DNA of 64,000 nt from Solibacillus isronensis (GTDB lineage: Bacteria; Bacillota; Bacilli; Bacillales_A; Planococcaceae), in assembly GCF_023715405.1 (NCBI RefSeq), contig NZ_JAMBOC010000006.1:62001-126000 (forward strand). Direction: 5' to 3'. Shown one piece after another: positions 1-7,666 of the stretch. The notes beneath the pieces are model-generated. The model was not told the origin of the DNA. It made no database searches and saw only the letters and a list, made by a program, of their open reading frames with translations. Each line of letters opens with the position of its first letter. The first letter of the stretch is position 1. Position numbers and translations under genes: made by a program.

Positions 1-1264
1 CATGGTCCTGTGGCACATAGCCGATCCAGTCCAATATTTGTTCTTTTGTCATTTGTGCCAAGTCCGTATCATTAATGGCAATTTGCCCATTGCCTAGCGG
101 ATATTCTCGCAACAGCTGACGAATAAATGTTGTCTTACCTGCACCTGTTTTCCCGACAATACCAAGAGTTTGCCCTTTTTTCAGGTTCAGTGAAATTTGC
201 TGCAAGTTTTTCACCTGAGATAGAGGGTACTGGAATGTAAACTCAGAAAACCCGATAGAATTCGGTACATGATGCGTCATTGGTGAAGGAGGATTTTGTA
301 CATCCGCTTCATATTCCAACGTATCCTGTACACGGTCTAGCGAAGCACTTCCTTGCTGCATGACGTTAATAAGCTCGCCAATTGCAAACATTGGCCAAAT
401 TGCCAACCCTAAATACACGTTAAATGAAACGAGCTGGCCGACCGTTAGTTCAGAATTTGAAACAAGAACAGCACCGTAACCTAATGCGATGACATAACAA
501 ATACCAGTTCCAATTTTCGTAATTGGCATAAAGAGTCCGTTAATATAAGCGACGCGCATGTTTTTAGCAAAAATGTTCTCGCTCATTTCCGAGAAGCGTT
601 CTTCATCCTTCTTTTCTTGAACATATGCGCGGATTACACGAGTTCCCGCAACAGATTCCAGAACATTGTCATTCATCTCACCGAATGCATCCTGTGCTTT
701 CATATAGCGTTCATGAACAATTTTCCCTAAATATTGAATGATTATAGCCATGATTGGAATTGGGAGCATCGCAAAAAATGTCAGCTTCCAAGAGATAAAA
801 AAGCCCATTGCTAAAATAATCAGTGCCATATAAACCGTCGAATCAATGAGGGTCATAATACCGAAGCCGGCAGTTAATGTAACTGCATTTAAATCGTTTG
901 TAGCTTTGGCCATTAAGTCACCAGTACGGTTTTTTTCATAAAACGTCGGGGTCATCTTTAAAAATTGATGCATCAGTTTTTTTCGCAAAATACGGTCAAG
1001 CGTAATGGAACCTCCAAATAACTGATATTGCCATATGAAGTTTAAAGCGTAGCTCACGATGGCAGCGCCAATAACGAAGCCTACATACTTCATCAGCTGC
1101 ATCTGATCCATATCTCCATTTGTCATGTCATCAATGGCTTCCCCTAAAATCCATGGAGGCAAAACTTCGATAAAGCTCGCCAGCATAAGGAGTACAATCG
1201 CAATTGTATACTGCTTACGATACATTTTTAAAAACCATTTTAATTTCACAAATACATTAAACAT
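1..1264 (-). CDS. yheI: Multidrug ABC exporter half-transporter, YheI/BmrC type (3' end outside window)
   Basis: This is the N-terminal 421 codons of an ABC exporter whose membrane and ATPase domains are fused; the C-terminus runs off the left window edge. Family members have about 580 residues, so roughly 160 are missing. The first ~310 residues form the six-helix membrane domain. The nucleotide-binding domain then begins, with a Walker A (GKTGAGKTT, residues 371-379) and a Q-loop (GYVPQ) just before the edge. The ATG at 1264 follows AAGAAAGAAGG. In B. subtilis the homologous BmrC works as a heterodimer with BmrD, whose gene follows, and is controlled by translation of a leader peptide; whether a partner gene follows here cannot be seen. 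The leader region at 1265-1689 suggests the same kind of control. Assignment to this subfamily is by remembered sequence resemblance. Confidence 0.85.
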   Translation of the reverse strand, partial: MFNVFVKLKWFLKMYRKQYTIAIVLLMLASFIEVLPPWILGEAIDDMTNGDMDQMQLMKYVGFVIGAAIVSYALNFIWQYQLFGGSITLDRILRKKLMHQFLKMTPTFYEKNRTGDLMAKATNDLNAVTLTAGFGIMTLIDSTVYMALIILAMGFFISWKLTFFAMLPIPIMAIIIQYLGKIVHERYMKAQDAFGEMNDNVLESVAGTRVIRAYVQEKKDEERFSEMSENIFAKNMRVAYINGLFMPITKIGTGICYVIALGYGAVLVSNSELTVGQLVSFNVYLGLAIWPMFAIGELINVMQQGSASLDRVQDTLEYEADVQNPPSPMTHHVPNSIGFSEFTFQYPLSQVKNLQQISLNLKKGQTLGIVGKTGAGKTTFIRQLLREYPLGNGQIAINDTDLAQMTKEQILDWIGYVPQDH

Positions 1265-1300
1265 TACATATACCTTCTTTCTTCAATGTTGATCGTGTTG

Positions 1301-1357
1301 CTACCCGTCATCATATCGATCCATTTTTAATAGTTTTCGTTGCAAAAAGATAGTCAT
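1301..1357 (-). CDS. 18-codon upstream ORF in the ABC exporter leader
   Basis: An ATG at 1357 sits seven bases after AGGAGG, the best ribosome binding site in the leader. It opens MTIFLQRKLLKMDRYDDG and stops at a TAG (1303-1301), 36 bases before the exporter ATG. The ORF lies downstream of both leader hairpins, so it is reached only by read-through transcripts. It may couple translation into the exporter gene or act as a second sensor peptide. No homologue is recognised. The strength of the ribosome binding site is the main evidence. Confidence 0.5.
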   Translation of the reverse strand: MTIFLQRKLLKMDRYDDG

Positions 1358-1439
1358 ATAAGGCCCTCCTAAAATTTTGTTACACTAAAATGCACGATCC
1401 ATTTCTTAAGGCGTATTTAAACGTCGGCACAATGTAAAC

Positions 1440-1476
1440 AAAAAAGACACCTATTCCGATTTTTCGAAAAGGTGTC
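1440..1476 (-). terminator. Leader terminator (attenuator hairpin B) upstream of the ABC exporter
   Basis: Read on the minus strand, GACACCT pairs with AGGTGTC. An inner six-pair helix (TTTCGA with TCGGAA) closes a four-A loop, leaving one bulged base, and a run of six T follows. It lies between the 32-codon upstream ORF and the exporter gene, so it should end transcription before the exporter unless an alternative fold forms. The 5' arm (ACACCT) can also pair with AGGTGT inside hairpin A, which offers a possible anti-terminator. Confidence 0.75.
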
Positions 1477-1481
1477 AAAAC

Positions 1482-1518
1482 GAAAAAGGGCACAGGGGAA
1501 TCCACACCTGTGCCTTTT
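1482..1518 (-). terminator. Leader hairpin A directly after the 32-codon upstream ORF
   Basis: On the minus strand GGCACAGG (1514-1507) pairs with CCTGTGCC (1496-1489), followed by a short T-rich tail. The 5' arm starts three bases after the stop codon of the upstream ORF, so a ribosome paused at the end of that ORF would cover it. This is the geometry expected of ribosome-mediated attenuation. The plus-strand reading also has A/T flanks, so it could act weakly in both directions. Confidence 0.6.
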
Positions 1519-1615
1519 ATTTACATGTACGTGCAAAATTAAAACAAAAGTTCAGGTTAGGGCAATATGAAATTGTCGCTGTTGAAATGTGTACATTCAC
1601 AATTGATGTGTTCAT
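1517..1615 (-). CDS. 32-codon upstream ORF (candidate attenuator leader peptide)
   Basis: An ATG at 1615 follows AAGGAG with nine bases between, inside a transcript expected to start near 1654. The peptide begins MNTSIVNVHISTATISY and ends NFARTCK before TAA. Its stop abuts hairpin A. In B. subtilis the bmrCD operon is preceded by the leader peptide gene bmrB, where ribosome stalling by antibiotics prevents termination. Position and architecture here match that arrangement, though I see no clear sequence similarity. Function is inferred from position only. Confidence 0.6.
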   Translation of the reverse strand: MNTSIVNVHISTATISYCPNLNFCFNFARTCK

Positions 1616-1660
1616 ATCCCTTAACTCCTTTCCTCGTTTTAATTTATTTAGTGTTCCTTA

Positions 1661-1689
1661 ATATTAGTGGAGGCAATTATTGTTGTCAA
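1661..1689 (-). promoter_or_regulatory. Sigma-A promoter for the leader/ABC exporter transcript
   Basis: On the minus strand a perfect -35 TTGACA (1689-1684) and a -10 TAATAT (1666-1661) are separated by exactly 17 bases. Transcription would begin near 1654, about 40 bases before the upstream ORF start and about 390 bases before the exporter ATG. Confidence 0.8.
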
Positions 1690-1802
1690 TATTTTTTGAA
1701 AACATTTTATTTTCAGTGTTGTAATTTATTGGTTTTCTTATAATTTAATAGGCCTAGTCATTTTTCGGTATAAAAGGTCCACAGAAAAAAGCCGCCGGAA
1801 GT

Positions 1803-1831
1803 TTGAAAATTGTTTGTTAATTCTGTATCTT
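1803..1831 (+). promoter_or_regulatory. Probable sigma-A promoter for the lipoprotein gene
   Basis: TTGAAA and TATCTT are 17 bases apart and end 32 bases before the lipoprotein ATG. It diverges from the ABC exporter promoter. Confidence 0.5.
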
Positions 1832-1863
1832 GAAAGTAATACATCAAAAGGAGTGAGGCAACG

Positions 1864-2370
1864 ATGAAGAAATTGTTACTAGTCATGCTATTTACGCTTG
1901 TGCTCGCAGCATGCGGGACAAAAGAGACGAGTGATGATGTAAATAATGTCCCGGGAAATAATTCAGATAATGTGACACAGGGTAGCTCTGAAGTGAAAGA
2001 GGAAAAGATTACATTATATAAATCAGATGAAAATGCTGAAAATACCGTTCCATTTGATGAAAATTATGATAGCGGTGAAGAAGAACTAGTACCGTTTATT
2101 TACTCAAAAGTAAATGAACATGATGTAGAGCTGCTGGATTATACGATGGAAAACGAAGATAAAAGCTTATTGCTTAATTTAGGTGATGATATTTATACAA
2201 TTCAAGGGTCTGCAGGTGCCAATATGTTTGTTGAAACGTTAGCGCGTTCTTATTTTGAGAACTTACCTGAATTGCAGGATATAACGTTTCTTTATAAAGG
2301 ATCGGATGAACCAGTGCTAGATCATATGAATATAGGACTACCATATAAACGACAAGATTTTGATATGTAG
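1864..2370 (+). CDS. Lipoprotein with a GerMN-like domain
   Basis: A 168-residue secreted lipoprotein. The first 16 residues are a hydrophobic signal ending in the lipobox LAAC, so Cys17 would carry the lipid anchor. Residues ~20-50 are an acidic, Asn/Ser-rich linker. Residues ~55-168 (LNLGDDIYTI..., ARSYFENLPELQDITFLYKG) resemble the GerMN domain found in the spore germination protein GerM and other envelope lipoproteins. Gene start: GGAGTGAGG shortly before the ATG. The amidohydrolase gene begins 17 bases downstream, suggesting one transcript. The domain match is by eye. Confidence 0.6.
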   Translation: MKKLLLVMLFTLVLAACGTKETSDDVNNVPGNNSDNVTQGSSEVKEEKITLYKSDENAENTVPFDENYDSGEEELVPFIYSKVNEHDVELLDYTMENEDKSLLLNLGDDIYTIQGSAGANMFVETLARSYFENLPELQDITFLYKGSDEPVLDHMNIGLPYKRQDFDM

Positions 2371-2387
2371 ACGGGGGATAGCTGAAG

Positions 2388-3968
2388 ATGAAGCAACTAT
2401 GGACTAATGGCACGATATATACGATGGAACAAGAAGGTGCGACCGTGCAGGCAGTGCTTGTACATGATGGTAAAATCGTGGAGACAGGGGCTTTCGACGA
2501 TTTACTAGTAGATGCAGATGAAGTTATCGACTTGCAGGGCGCAGTTATGTACCCTGGCTTTGTAGATAGTCATCTCCATATGATTGGACACGGTGAAAAG
2601 TTGATGCGTCTTGATTTGAAAGTAGCAACAAGTGGGGTAGAGCTTGTGCAACTGGTTAAAAATGCGGCAGACCAACTTCAGGATGGGCAGTGGCTCATTG
2701 GGGACGGTTGGAATGAAAATCAATTTACAGATGGCCGTATTCCAACAAAAGAAGAATTAGATGCTGTCACGAATACCCCTCTGTTCCTTAACCGTGTGTG
2801 TCACCATGTTGCTTTAGTTAATTCATCTGCACTCCATTTGGCGGGGGTTACAATAAATACTGAAGATCCAGCAGGCGGAAAGATTGGTCGTCATGAAAAC
2901 GGTGAGCTAAACGGATTGTTGTACGAACAGGCAACGAATCTAGTATCTTCACTATTCAAACAAGAGGGGGAAAGCTATATTGAAAGCTTGGCGCAGTCCT
3001 TGCAGCTGGCTATTGAACATATGCAATCCTATGGTTTAACTGGCGGACATACTGAAGAAATGAGTTATTATGGTCATTATATGAATCCATTAACTGCCTA
3101 TCATCGCGTTGTTGGTGAACGGAAGCATTTCCGCGTCAATTTATTACGTCATCATGCAGTATTTGAGGAAATGATCAAGAATAATGCGCAATTTAATGAG
3201 CCATATATCGAACCAGGTGCGATGAAAATTTTCGCAGATGGGTCATTAGGCGGATCTACGGCATCCCTATTGGCTCCCTATGCAAATGATGAACATAATG
3301 AAGGGATGCTCATTCATACGGATGCTCAAATGGAAGCACTCATTCAGTTAGCGCGAAAATATAATGAAGCGGTAGCCATTCATATAATCGGTGATGGTGC
3401 AATGGAACAGGTGCTTCAGTATCTAGAAAAATATCCTGTAGCTGACGGGAAGCGTGATCGCCTGATCCATTGCTGCGTCGTATCAGAAGAACAGCTTGCC
3501 CGAATGAAGAAGCTGCAGGTTATATTGGATTTGCAGCCGGCCTTTGTTACATCAGACTATCCATGGGTAACGGAGAAGCTTGGTGAAAGCCGTGCCGGTC
3601 ATCATTATGCTTGGAAAACGTTTATAGATGAGGGATTCATATGTGCGGCAGGTACCGATGCGCCGATTGAAGCGATGAGTCCATTTGAAACAATCTATGC
3701 GGCAGTCGAGCGAAAGAAGCCAAAAGATACACATGAAGGTTATAACCGTGAGCAAAAGGTTTCCCGTTATGAGGCAGTGAAAATGTACACGGTTGGAAGT
3801 GCCGAGGCAATTTGTAAAGAAGACGAACGTGGCTATATCCGAAAAGGATATGATGCGGATTTTACAATACTCGATACGGATTTAATGAACTGTAGCGCTG
3901 AAGAAATTCTACAGGCGAATGCATTATTGACCGTTGTTGATGGAACAATTGTATATAAAAATGAATAG
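2388..3968 (+). CDS. Amidohydrolase, YtcJ-like (Amidohydro_3)
   Basis: A 526-residue cytosolic metal-dependent hydrolase. It begins with the small beta domain typical of the family (LWTNGTIYTM...VLVHDGKIVETG). The metal site motif DSHLHM lies at residues 60-65, a HIIGDGAM segment near residue 330, and GTDAPIEAMSPF near residue 420 supplies the late Asp. Length agrees with YtcJ-type proteins, which are usually annotated as amidohydrolases of unknown substrate. The gene follows the lipoprotein gene by 17 bases and ends in a strong terminator. The substrate cannot be deduced. Confidence 0.85.
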   Translation: MKQLWTNGTIYTMEQEGATVQAVLVHDGKIVETGAFDDLLVDADEVIDLQGAVMYPGFVDSHLHMIGHGEKLMRLDLKVATSGVELVQLVKNAADQLQDGQWLIGDGWNENQFTDGRIPTKEELDAVTNTPLFLNRVCHHVALVNSSALHLAGVTINTEDPAGGKIGRHENGELNGLLYEQATNLVSSLFKQEGESYIESLAQSLQLAIEHMQSYGLTGGHTEEMSYYGHYMNPLTAYHRVVGERKHFRVNLLRHHAVFEEMIKNNAQFNEPYIEPGAMKIFADGSLGGSTASLLAPYANDEHNEGMLIHTDAQMEALIQLARKYNEAVAIHIIGDGAMEQVLQYLEKYPVADGKRDRLIHCCVVSEEQLARMKKLQVILDLQPAFVTSDYPWVTEKLGESRAGHHYAWKTFIDEGFICAAGTDAPIEAMSPFETIYAAVERKKPKDTHEGYNREQKVSRYEAVKMYTVGSAEAICKEDERGYIRKGYDADFTILDTDLMNCSAEEILQANALLTVVDGTIVYKNE

Positions 3969-3975
3969 TAGAGTG

Positions 3976-4006
3976 AAAGAACCGCATACTTTTATGTGGT
4001 TCTTTT
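3976..4006 (+). terminator. Intrinsic terminator after the amidohydrolase
   Basis: AGAACCGCATA pairs with TATGTGGTTCT (one wobble), followed by TTTT. Confidence 0.8.
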
Positions 4007-4043
4007 ATCATTAAAATAATTGTAAAGAATGGTGGGAGTTGTG

Positions 4044-4550
4044 ATGGAGCTAATCCAAAATATATTACCTCCGATTGTGGATGGAAAAACAAAAGTGCTT
4101 ATTCTTGGCTCAATGCCAGGAAAGCAGTCACTGGAAAAACAGCAATACTACGGCAACCGACGGAATCATTTTTGGCCGATTATAGGAAAGCTTCTAGCAA
4201 CCGATATTCCGGAAGACTATAACGAAAGAATTGCACTTCTTCGTAAACATCGTATAGGGCTATGGGATTCAATTGAAAGCTGTGAACGCGAAGGCAGCCT
4301 GGATGCAACAATAAAAAATGAGGTACCGAATAACTTTTCAGAGCTTTTTAAAAAATACCCGCAAATACAGCTTGTCCTATTTAATGGCGGGAAAAGCTTC
4401 GATGTTTTTAAAAGACATATAGGTCTCGAAGTATTGGACGGTCGAGCGTACAAAAAGATGCCATCAACAAGTCCGATTCCAGGGAAGAATATTAAAACCT
4501 TTGATGAAAAAGTAGAAATATGGAGCATCGTGCTAGATTTTTTATCGTAA
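4044..4550 (+). CDS. DNA-deoxyinosine/uracil glycosylase family protein
   Basis: A 168-residue member of the uracil-DNA glycosylase superfamily, most like the bacterial hypoxanthine (deoxyinosine) DNA glycosylases. These excise deaminated bases and start base-excision repair. Visible features are VLILGSMPGKQSL with an adjacent YYGNRRNHFW segment (active-site and base-recognition region) near the N-terminus, and the late LPSTSP-like segment (MPSTSPIPG), which corresponds to the DNA-intercalating loop. I chose the ATG at 4044 because GGTGGGAG lies five bases before it; an ATG at 4029 has no ribosome binding site. It is a single gene downstream of a terminator. Confidence 0.75.
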   Translation: MELIQNILPPIVDGKTKVLILGSMPGKQSLEKQQYYGNRRNHFWPIIGKLLATDIPEDYNERIALLRKHRIGLWDSIESCEREGSLDATIKNEVPNNFSELFKKYPQIQLVLFNGGKSFDVFKRHIGLEVLDGRAYKKMPSTSPIPGKNIKTFDEKVEIWSIVLDFLS

Positions 4551-4634
4551 TCAAAAATCTTAACGGTTGATTGATAGCGCAATGCCATCTTATTCGGTAT
4601 GATAAAAACAAATCGTAGTAAAGGGGAATTATTT

Positions 4635-5105
4635 ATGTATCGTGTAGCTGAAGATTTTGTAAAAGATTGGGCGATTTCATCAAAGGGTGCATTGAAAGTA
4701 ATGCAAGCTATTCCGGATGACAAAATGCATATTGCCATCGTAGATGAGCACAATTCATTAGGATGGTTATCATGGCATTTAGTGAGTGTAGCAGGCGCAT
4801 TCGGCCATTTTGCGGGATTGCAAATTCCGGGCCCAGGTCCTGATATGCCACAGCCAGAAACAATGGCTGGAATTATAGAGAAGTATGAAATGGTGCGCGA
4901 AGCGTATAAAAAAGAAGCGGCAGCATTAACAGAGGAACAGCTTTTAGAAGAAGTACCTGCTTTTGGAGGAATGATGAAGCGCGGTGAATTACTCAGCAAA
5001 GTAATCTCACACCAAACACATCATACTGGCCAAATGACAGTATTACTTCGCCAAGCAGGCTTAGCAGTGCCTCCAGTAATGGGACCTACAAAAGAAATGC
5101 AATAA
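4635..5105 (+). CDS. DinB-family four-helix metalloprotein
   Basis: A 156-residue protein with the DinB/YfiT fold. His residues in the N-terminal HNSLGWLSWHL helix and the C-terminal SHQTHHTGQM helix give the usual three-His metal site. Members include thiol-dependent transferases (bacillithiol transferases) and proteins of unknown role; the substrate here is unknown. Start at 4635 is set by AAGGGG nine bases upstream; the in-frame ATG at 4599 lacks such a site. A perfect terminator follows immediately. Confidence 0.75.
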   Translation: MYRVAEDFVKDWAISSKGALKVMQAIPDDKMHIAIVDEHNSLGWLSWHLVSVAGAFGHFAGLQIPGPGPDMPQPETMAGIIEKYEMVREAYKKEAAALTEEQLLEEVPAFGGMMKRGELLSKVISHQTHHTGQMTVLLRQAGLAVPPVMGPTKEMQ

Positions 5106-5111
5106 GAACTC

Positions 5112-5138
5112 AGCCCCGAATATATTTCGGGGCTTTTT
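5112..5138 (+). terminator. Intrinsic terminator, possibly bidirectional
   Basis: AGCCCCGAA pairs with TTCGGGGCT, followed by TTTTT. It lies between two convergent genes. Confidence 0.85.
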
Positions 5139-5182
5139 AAATGAAAAAAGATGCCCAAGTATACGTTGGACATCCAGTAAAT

Positions 5183-5953
5183 TCATTTCAGGAAGAAATC
5201 ATAGCTATTTTTTGCAAGTAGTGTAATTGTGACGATGATGAAAAGGACACGCACATAGCCGCTTCCACGCTTAATTGCAAACCGTGAACCGACAATCGCT
5301 CCGACAATCTGAGCGGCCCCCATTATCAAACCGTATGTATAATTAATCTGCCCTAAATAGATAAACATTAAAAGCGCCCCGATATTACTCCCAAAGTTAA
5401 GGAGTTTTGCATTACCGGCTGCCTTTAAAAAATCATAGCCGACCATCAGAAATGCAAAAATCAGGAATGACCCAGTACCAGGGCCTAAAAATCCATCATA
5501 AAAACCAATCAGTGAAATCACTAAGAAAAATAAAATATACTTTTTCGTTGAAAGTGATTTGACCGCCGAAATACTGCCCCAATCTTTTTTGAAAATTGTA
5601 TAGACAGCTACAGCTGCCAGCATAATCAGCATTAAAGGTTTCAATAAGTTTGGATCAAGTAAATGGACAATCCAAGCCCCGATCATCGAGCTAATAAAAA
5701 CCCATGGGAAATACTTCATGACAGATTTAATATCCAGCTTTCCAGACCGATAAAATGTAATAGTACTCGTTAAGGATCCCATTGTCCCGGCGAGTTTGTT
5801 TGTTGCAACAGCTGCAGAGGGACTTAGCCCTGCAAACATTAATGCAGGCAGTGAAATAAGGCCACCGCCTCCCACAACAGAATCGATAAATGCTGCTAAA
5901 AAACCAAAACAAATTAAAATAATAACTAGTTGTGGGTCTAACTCAAATCCCAT
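5183..5953 (-). CDS. TSUP (TauE/SafE) family membrane permease
   Basis: A 256-residue integral membrane protein with about eight hydrophobic segments. The N-terminal signature DSVVGGGGLISLPAL (residues ~24-38) and the mirrored segment FYDGFLGPGTGSF (~150-165) are typical of the sulfite exporter TauE/SafE family. Members move small anions such as sulfite, sulfoacetate or thiosulfate across the membrane; the substrate here is not indicated. The ATG at 5953 follows AAGAAAGAAGGG. The gene converges on the DinB-fold gene and diverges from yfnB. Confidence 0.85.
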   Translation of the reverse strand: MGFELDPQLVIILICFGFLAAFIDSVVGGGGLISLPALMFAGLSPSAAVATNKLAGTMGSLTSTITFYRSGKLDIKSVMKYFPWVFISSMIGAWIVHLLDPNLLKPLMLIMLAAVAVYTIFKKDWGSISAVKSLSTKKYILFFLVISLIGFYDGFLGPGTGSFLIFAFLMVGYDFLKAAGNAKLLNFGSNIGALLMFIYLGQINYTYGLIMGAAQIVGAIVGSRFAIKRGSGYVRVLFIIVTITLLAKNSYDFFLK

Positions 5954-6085
5954 AAAAGAACCCTTCTTTCTTCAAATAGAGCAATACACTCATGCTATCG
6001 AAAATCAGGAGTAGTGTAAATAGTTAAAATTATGATTCGATTATGATAAGGTAATATATTAGTATAATGGAAACGGAGTACACAA

Positions 6086-6805
6086 ATGAAGGATTATCAA
6101 TTTTTATTGTTTGACTTAGATGATACATTACTGGATTTTAAAGCTGCAGAAAGATTAGCTTTGCCGAAATTATTTGAAGCACATCAGCTACCATTAACAC
6201 CTCAAATCGAAGCTGTTTACCGAGAGATTAATACCGGTTTATGGCGCTCGCTTGAGGAAGGTTTGATTACTCGTGACTTTTTAATGGAAACCCGATTCGG
6301 AAAGACATTCAAGCATTTTGGCGTTGAAGTGGATGGCAGGATATTGGACGCTGAATACCGTGGCTATTTAGCAGAAAGTAAAGTGTTTGTTGAAGGTGCA
6401 CTGGAGCTGATTCGAACATTGGCACCTGACTATGAACTGTACATTACATCGAATGGATTGGCGGAGACACAGATAAAACGCCTCCAAGTAACAGGGTTGG
6501 CACCTTATTTTAAGCAAGTTTTCGTTTCGGAAAATACTGGCTATCAAAAACCGATGAAGCCATTTTTTGATTATGTGTTTGAACGGATTCCGAATTTCGA
6601 TCCGAACAAGGCGATGATTATTGGGGATTCCTACAGTGCAGATATTATCGGCGGTGCAAATGCCGGAATCGATACATGCTGGCTTAACCCGTTGAATGCA
6701 GTACCATCAACAATTCACCCAACTTATGAAATACAAAAGCTGGCTCAGCTTTTACCGGTTATAAACAGTAATAAAGCCATCACCCAACAGCCTTTAGGAA
6801 TTTAG
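6086..6805 (+). CDS. yfnB: HAD-family nucleotidase, YjjG/YfnB type
   Basis: A 239-residue haloacid-dehalogenase-fold phosphatase. Motif I is FDLDDT (Asp10 nucleophile, Asp12 acid/base), motif II is ITSNG (~residue 119), and motif III/IV is KPMKPFFDYVF with IIGDSYSADI. It aligns closely with remembered B. subtilis YfnB (shared ADIxGGxxAGxDTCWxNP). The E. coli relative YjjG dephosphorylates pyrimidine nucleoside monophosphates and helps remove non-canonical nucleotides. The NERD gene starts 60 bases downstream, so the two may be co-transcribed. Confidence 0.9.
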   Translation: MKDYQFLLFDLDDTLLDFKAAERLALPKLFEAHQLPLTPQIEAVYREINTGLWRSLEEGLITRDFLMETRFGKTFKHFGVEVDGRILDAEYRGYLAESKVFVEGALELIRTLAPDYELYITSNGLAETQIKRLQVTGLAPYFKQVFVSENTGYQKPMKPFFDYVFERIPNFDPNKAMIIGDSYSADIIGGANAGIDTCWLNPLNAVPSTIHPTYEIQKLAQLLPVINSNKAITQQPLGI

Positions 6806-6864
6806 TAAAGGTATTTAGTGTTATATAAAATGAAATGCGATGATGCAGGCAAGGAGTGAGCGCA

Positions 6865-7533
6865 ATGACCCTATTTATACTGGTCGTTCTAATTGCGATT
6901 ATAGGTTACTTTATATTTAAATTATATAGTCATGACAATACAACATTTTATCAATTGACCGGCTATTCGTATTTTGACGTCCTTATGAACAAAAGTGTCC
7001 GAACATCCTATCAGCTTATAAAGGAACTGGAGCATGTTCAAGGTACAAAAAAAGTAATGGTGAATCTACAGCTTCCTGTTCACAATGAAGTTCAAACAAT
7101 TGATGCTCTTTTACTTCATGAATCAGGGATTTATGTAATGAATATGAAAAAGAAATCAGGCTGGATTAACGGACGGGAACAGAGCATCGAATGGATTGAG
7201 TTATTACATAAAAATCAAAAACAAGTATTTAATAATCCAATCCATGAAACAAAACGTTTAATCCATACATTAAAAGACCAGTTGCCGGAAGTAGATGGTA
7301 TGCTTTTTGAAACAATGGTAGTTTTTGCGAACGATTGTTCATTCCAGCAGATTGAAATTCAATCTTCCAATGTTGAAGTGCTGAAAATTGCGGAATTAAA
7401 AAAATGGGCTACAACAATTGAAGGGAAACGTTTATCAGATACAGAAATTGAAAACTTGTACTCAACATTAGAAACCTTTATGCATGGTAAAAATCCGACA
7501 ATACGTTCAAAAACTGTCACAGCCACAAATTAA
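6865..7533 (+). CDS. Membrane-anchored NERD-domain protein
   Basis: A 222-residue protein with one N-terminal membrane helix (LFILVVLIAIIGYFIF) and a nuclease-related (NERD) domain at residues ~40-160. The core reads VNLQLPVHNEVQTIDALLLHESGIYVMNMKKKSGWI, with the Asp and Lys of the predicted nuclease fold. The family is widespread in Firmicutes and of unknown substrate. The ATG at 6865 is preferred over a GTG at 6856 because AAGGAG (6851-6856) overlaps the GTG and is eight bases from the ATG. Confidence 0.75.
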   Translation: MTLFILVVLIAIIGYFIFKLYSHDNTTFYQLTGYSYFDVLMNKSVRTSYQLIKELEHVQGTKKVMVNLQLPVHNEVQTIDALLLHESGIYVMNMKKKSGWINGREQSIEWIELLHKNQKQVFNNPIHETKRLIHTLKDQLPEVDGMLFETMVVFANDCSFQQIEIQSSNVEVLKIAELKKWATTIEGKRLSDTEIENLYSTLETFMHGKNPTIRSKTVTATN

Positions 7534-7543
7534 TAAGGAAGAG

Positions 7544-7574
7544 AGCAGAGTAGTTTTTTCTACTTTGCTTTTTT
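7544..7574 (+). terminator. Intrinsic terminator after the NERD gene
   Basis: AGCAGAGTAG pairs with CTACTTTGCT across a six-T loop, followed by TTTTT. Confidence 0.75.
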
Positions 7575-7666
7575 ATGTGGAAAATTTATAAAAAAATCCA
7601 AATTTTTATCAACTTTTTGCTCTCTTCATACGTCTAATAAATATAAGAGGAAAGGAGGGTAGTAGA

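Noticed and set aside
4217..4999. Long minus-strand frame (260 codons) across the glycosylase and DinB genes.
   Set aside because: It is antisense to two well-supported genes, has no family resemblance and no ribosome binding site.
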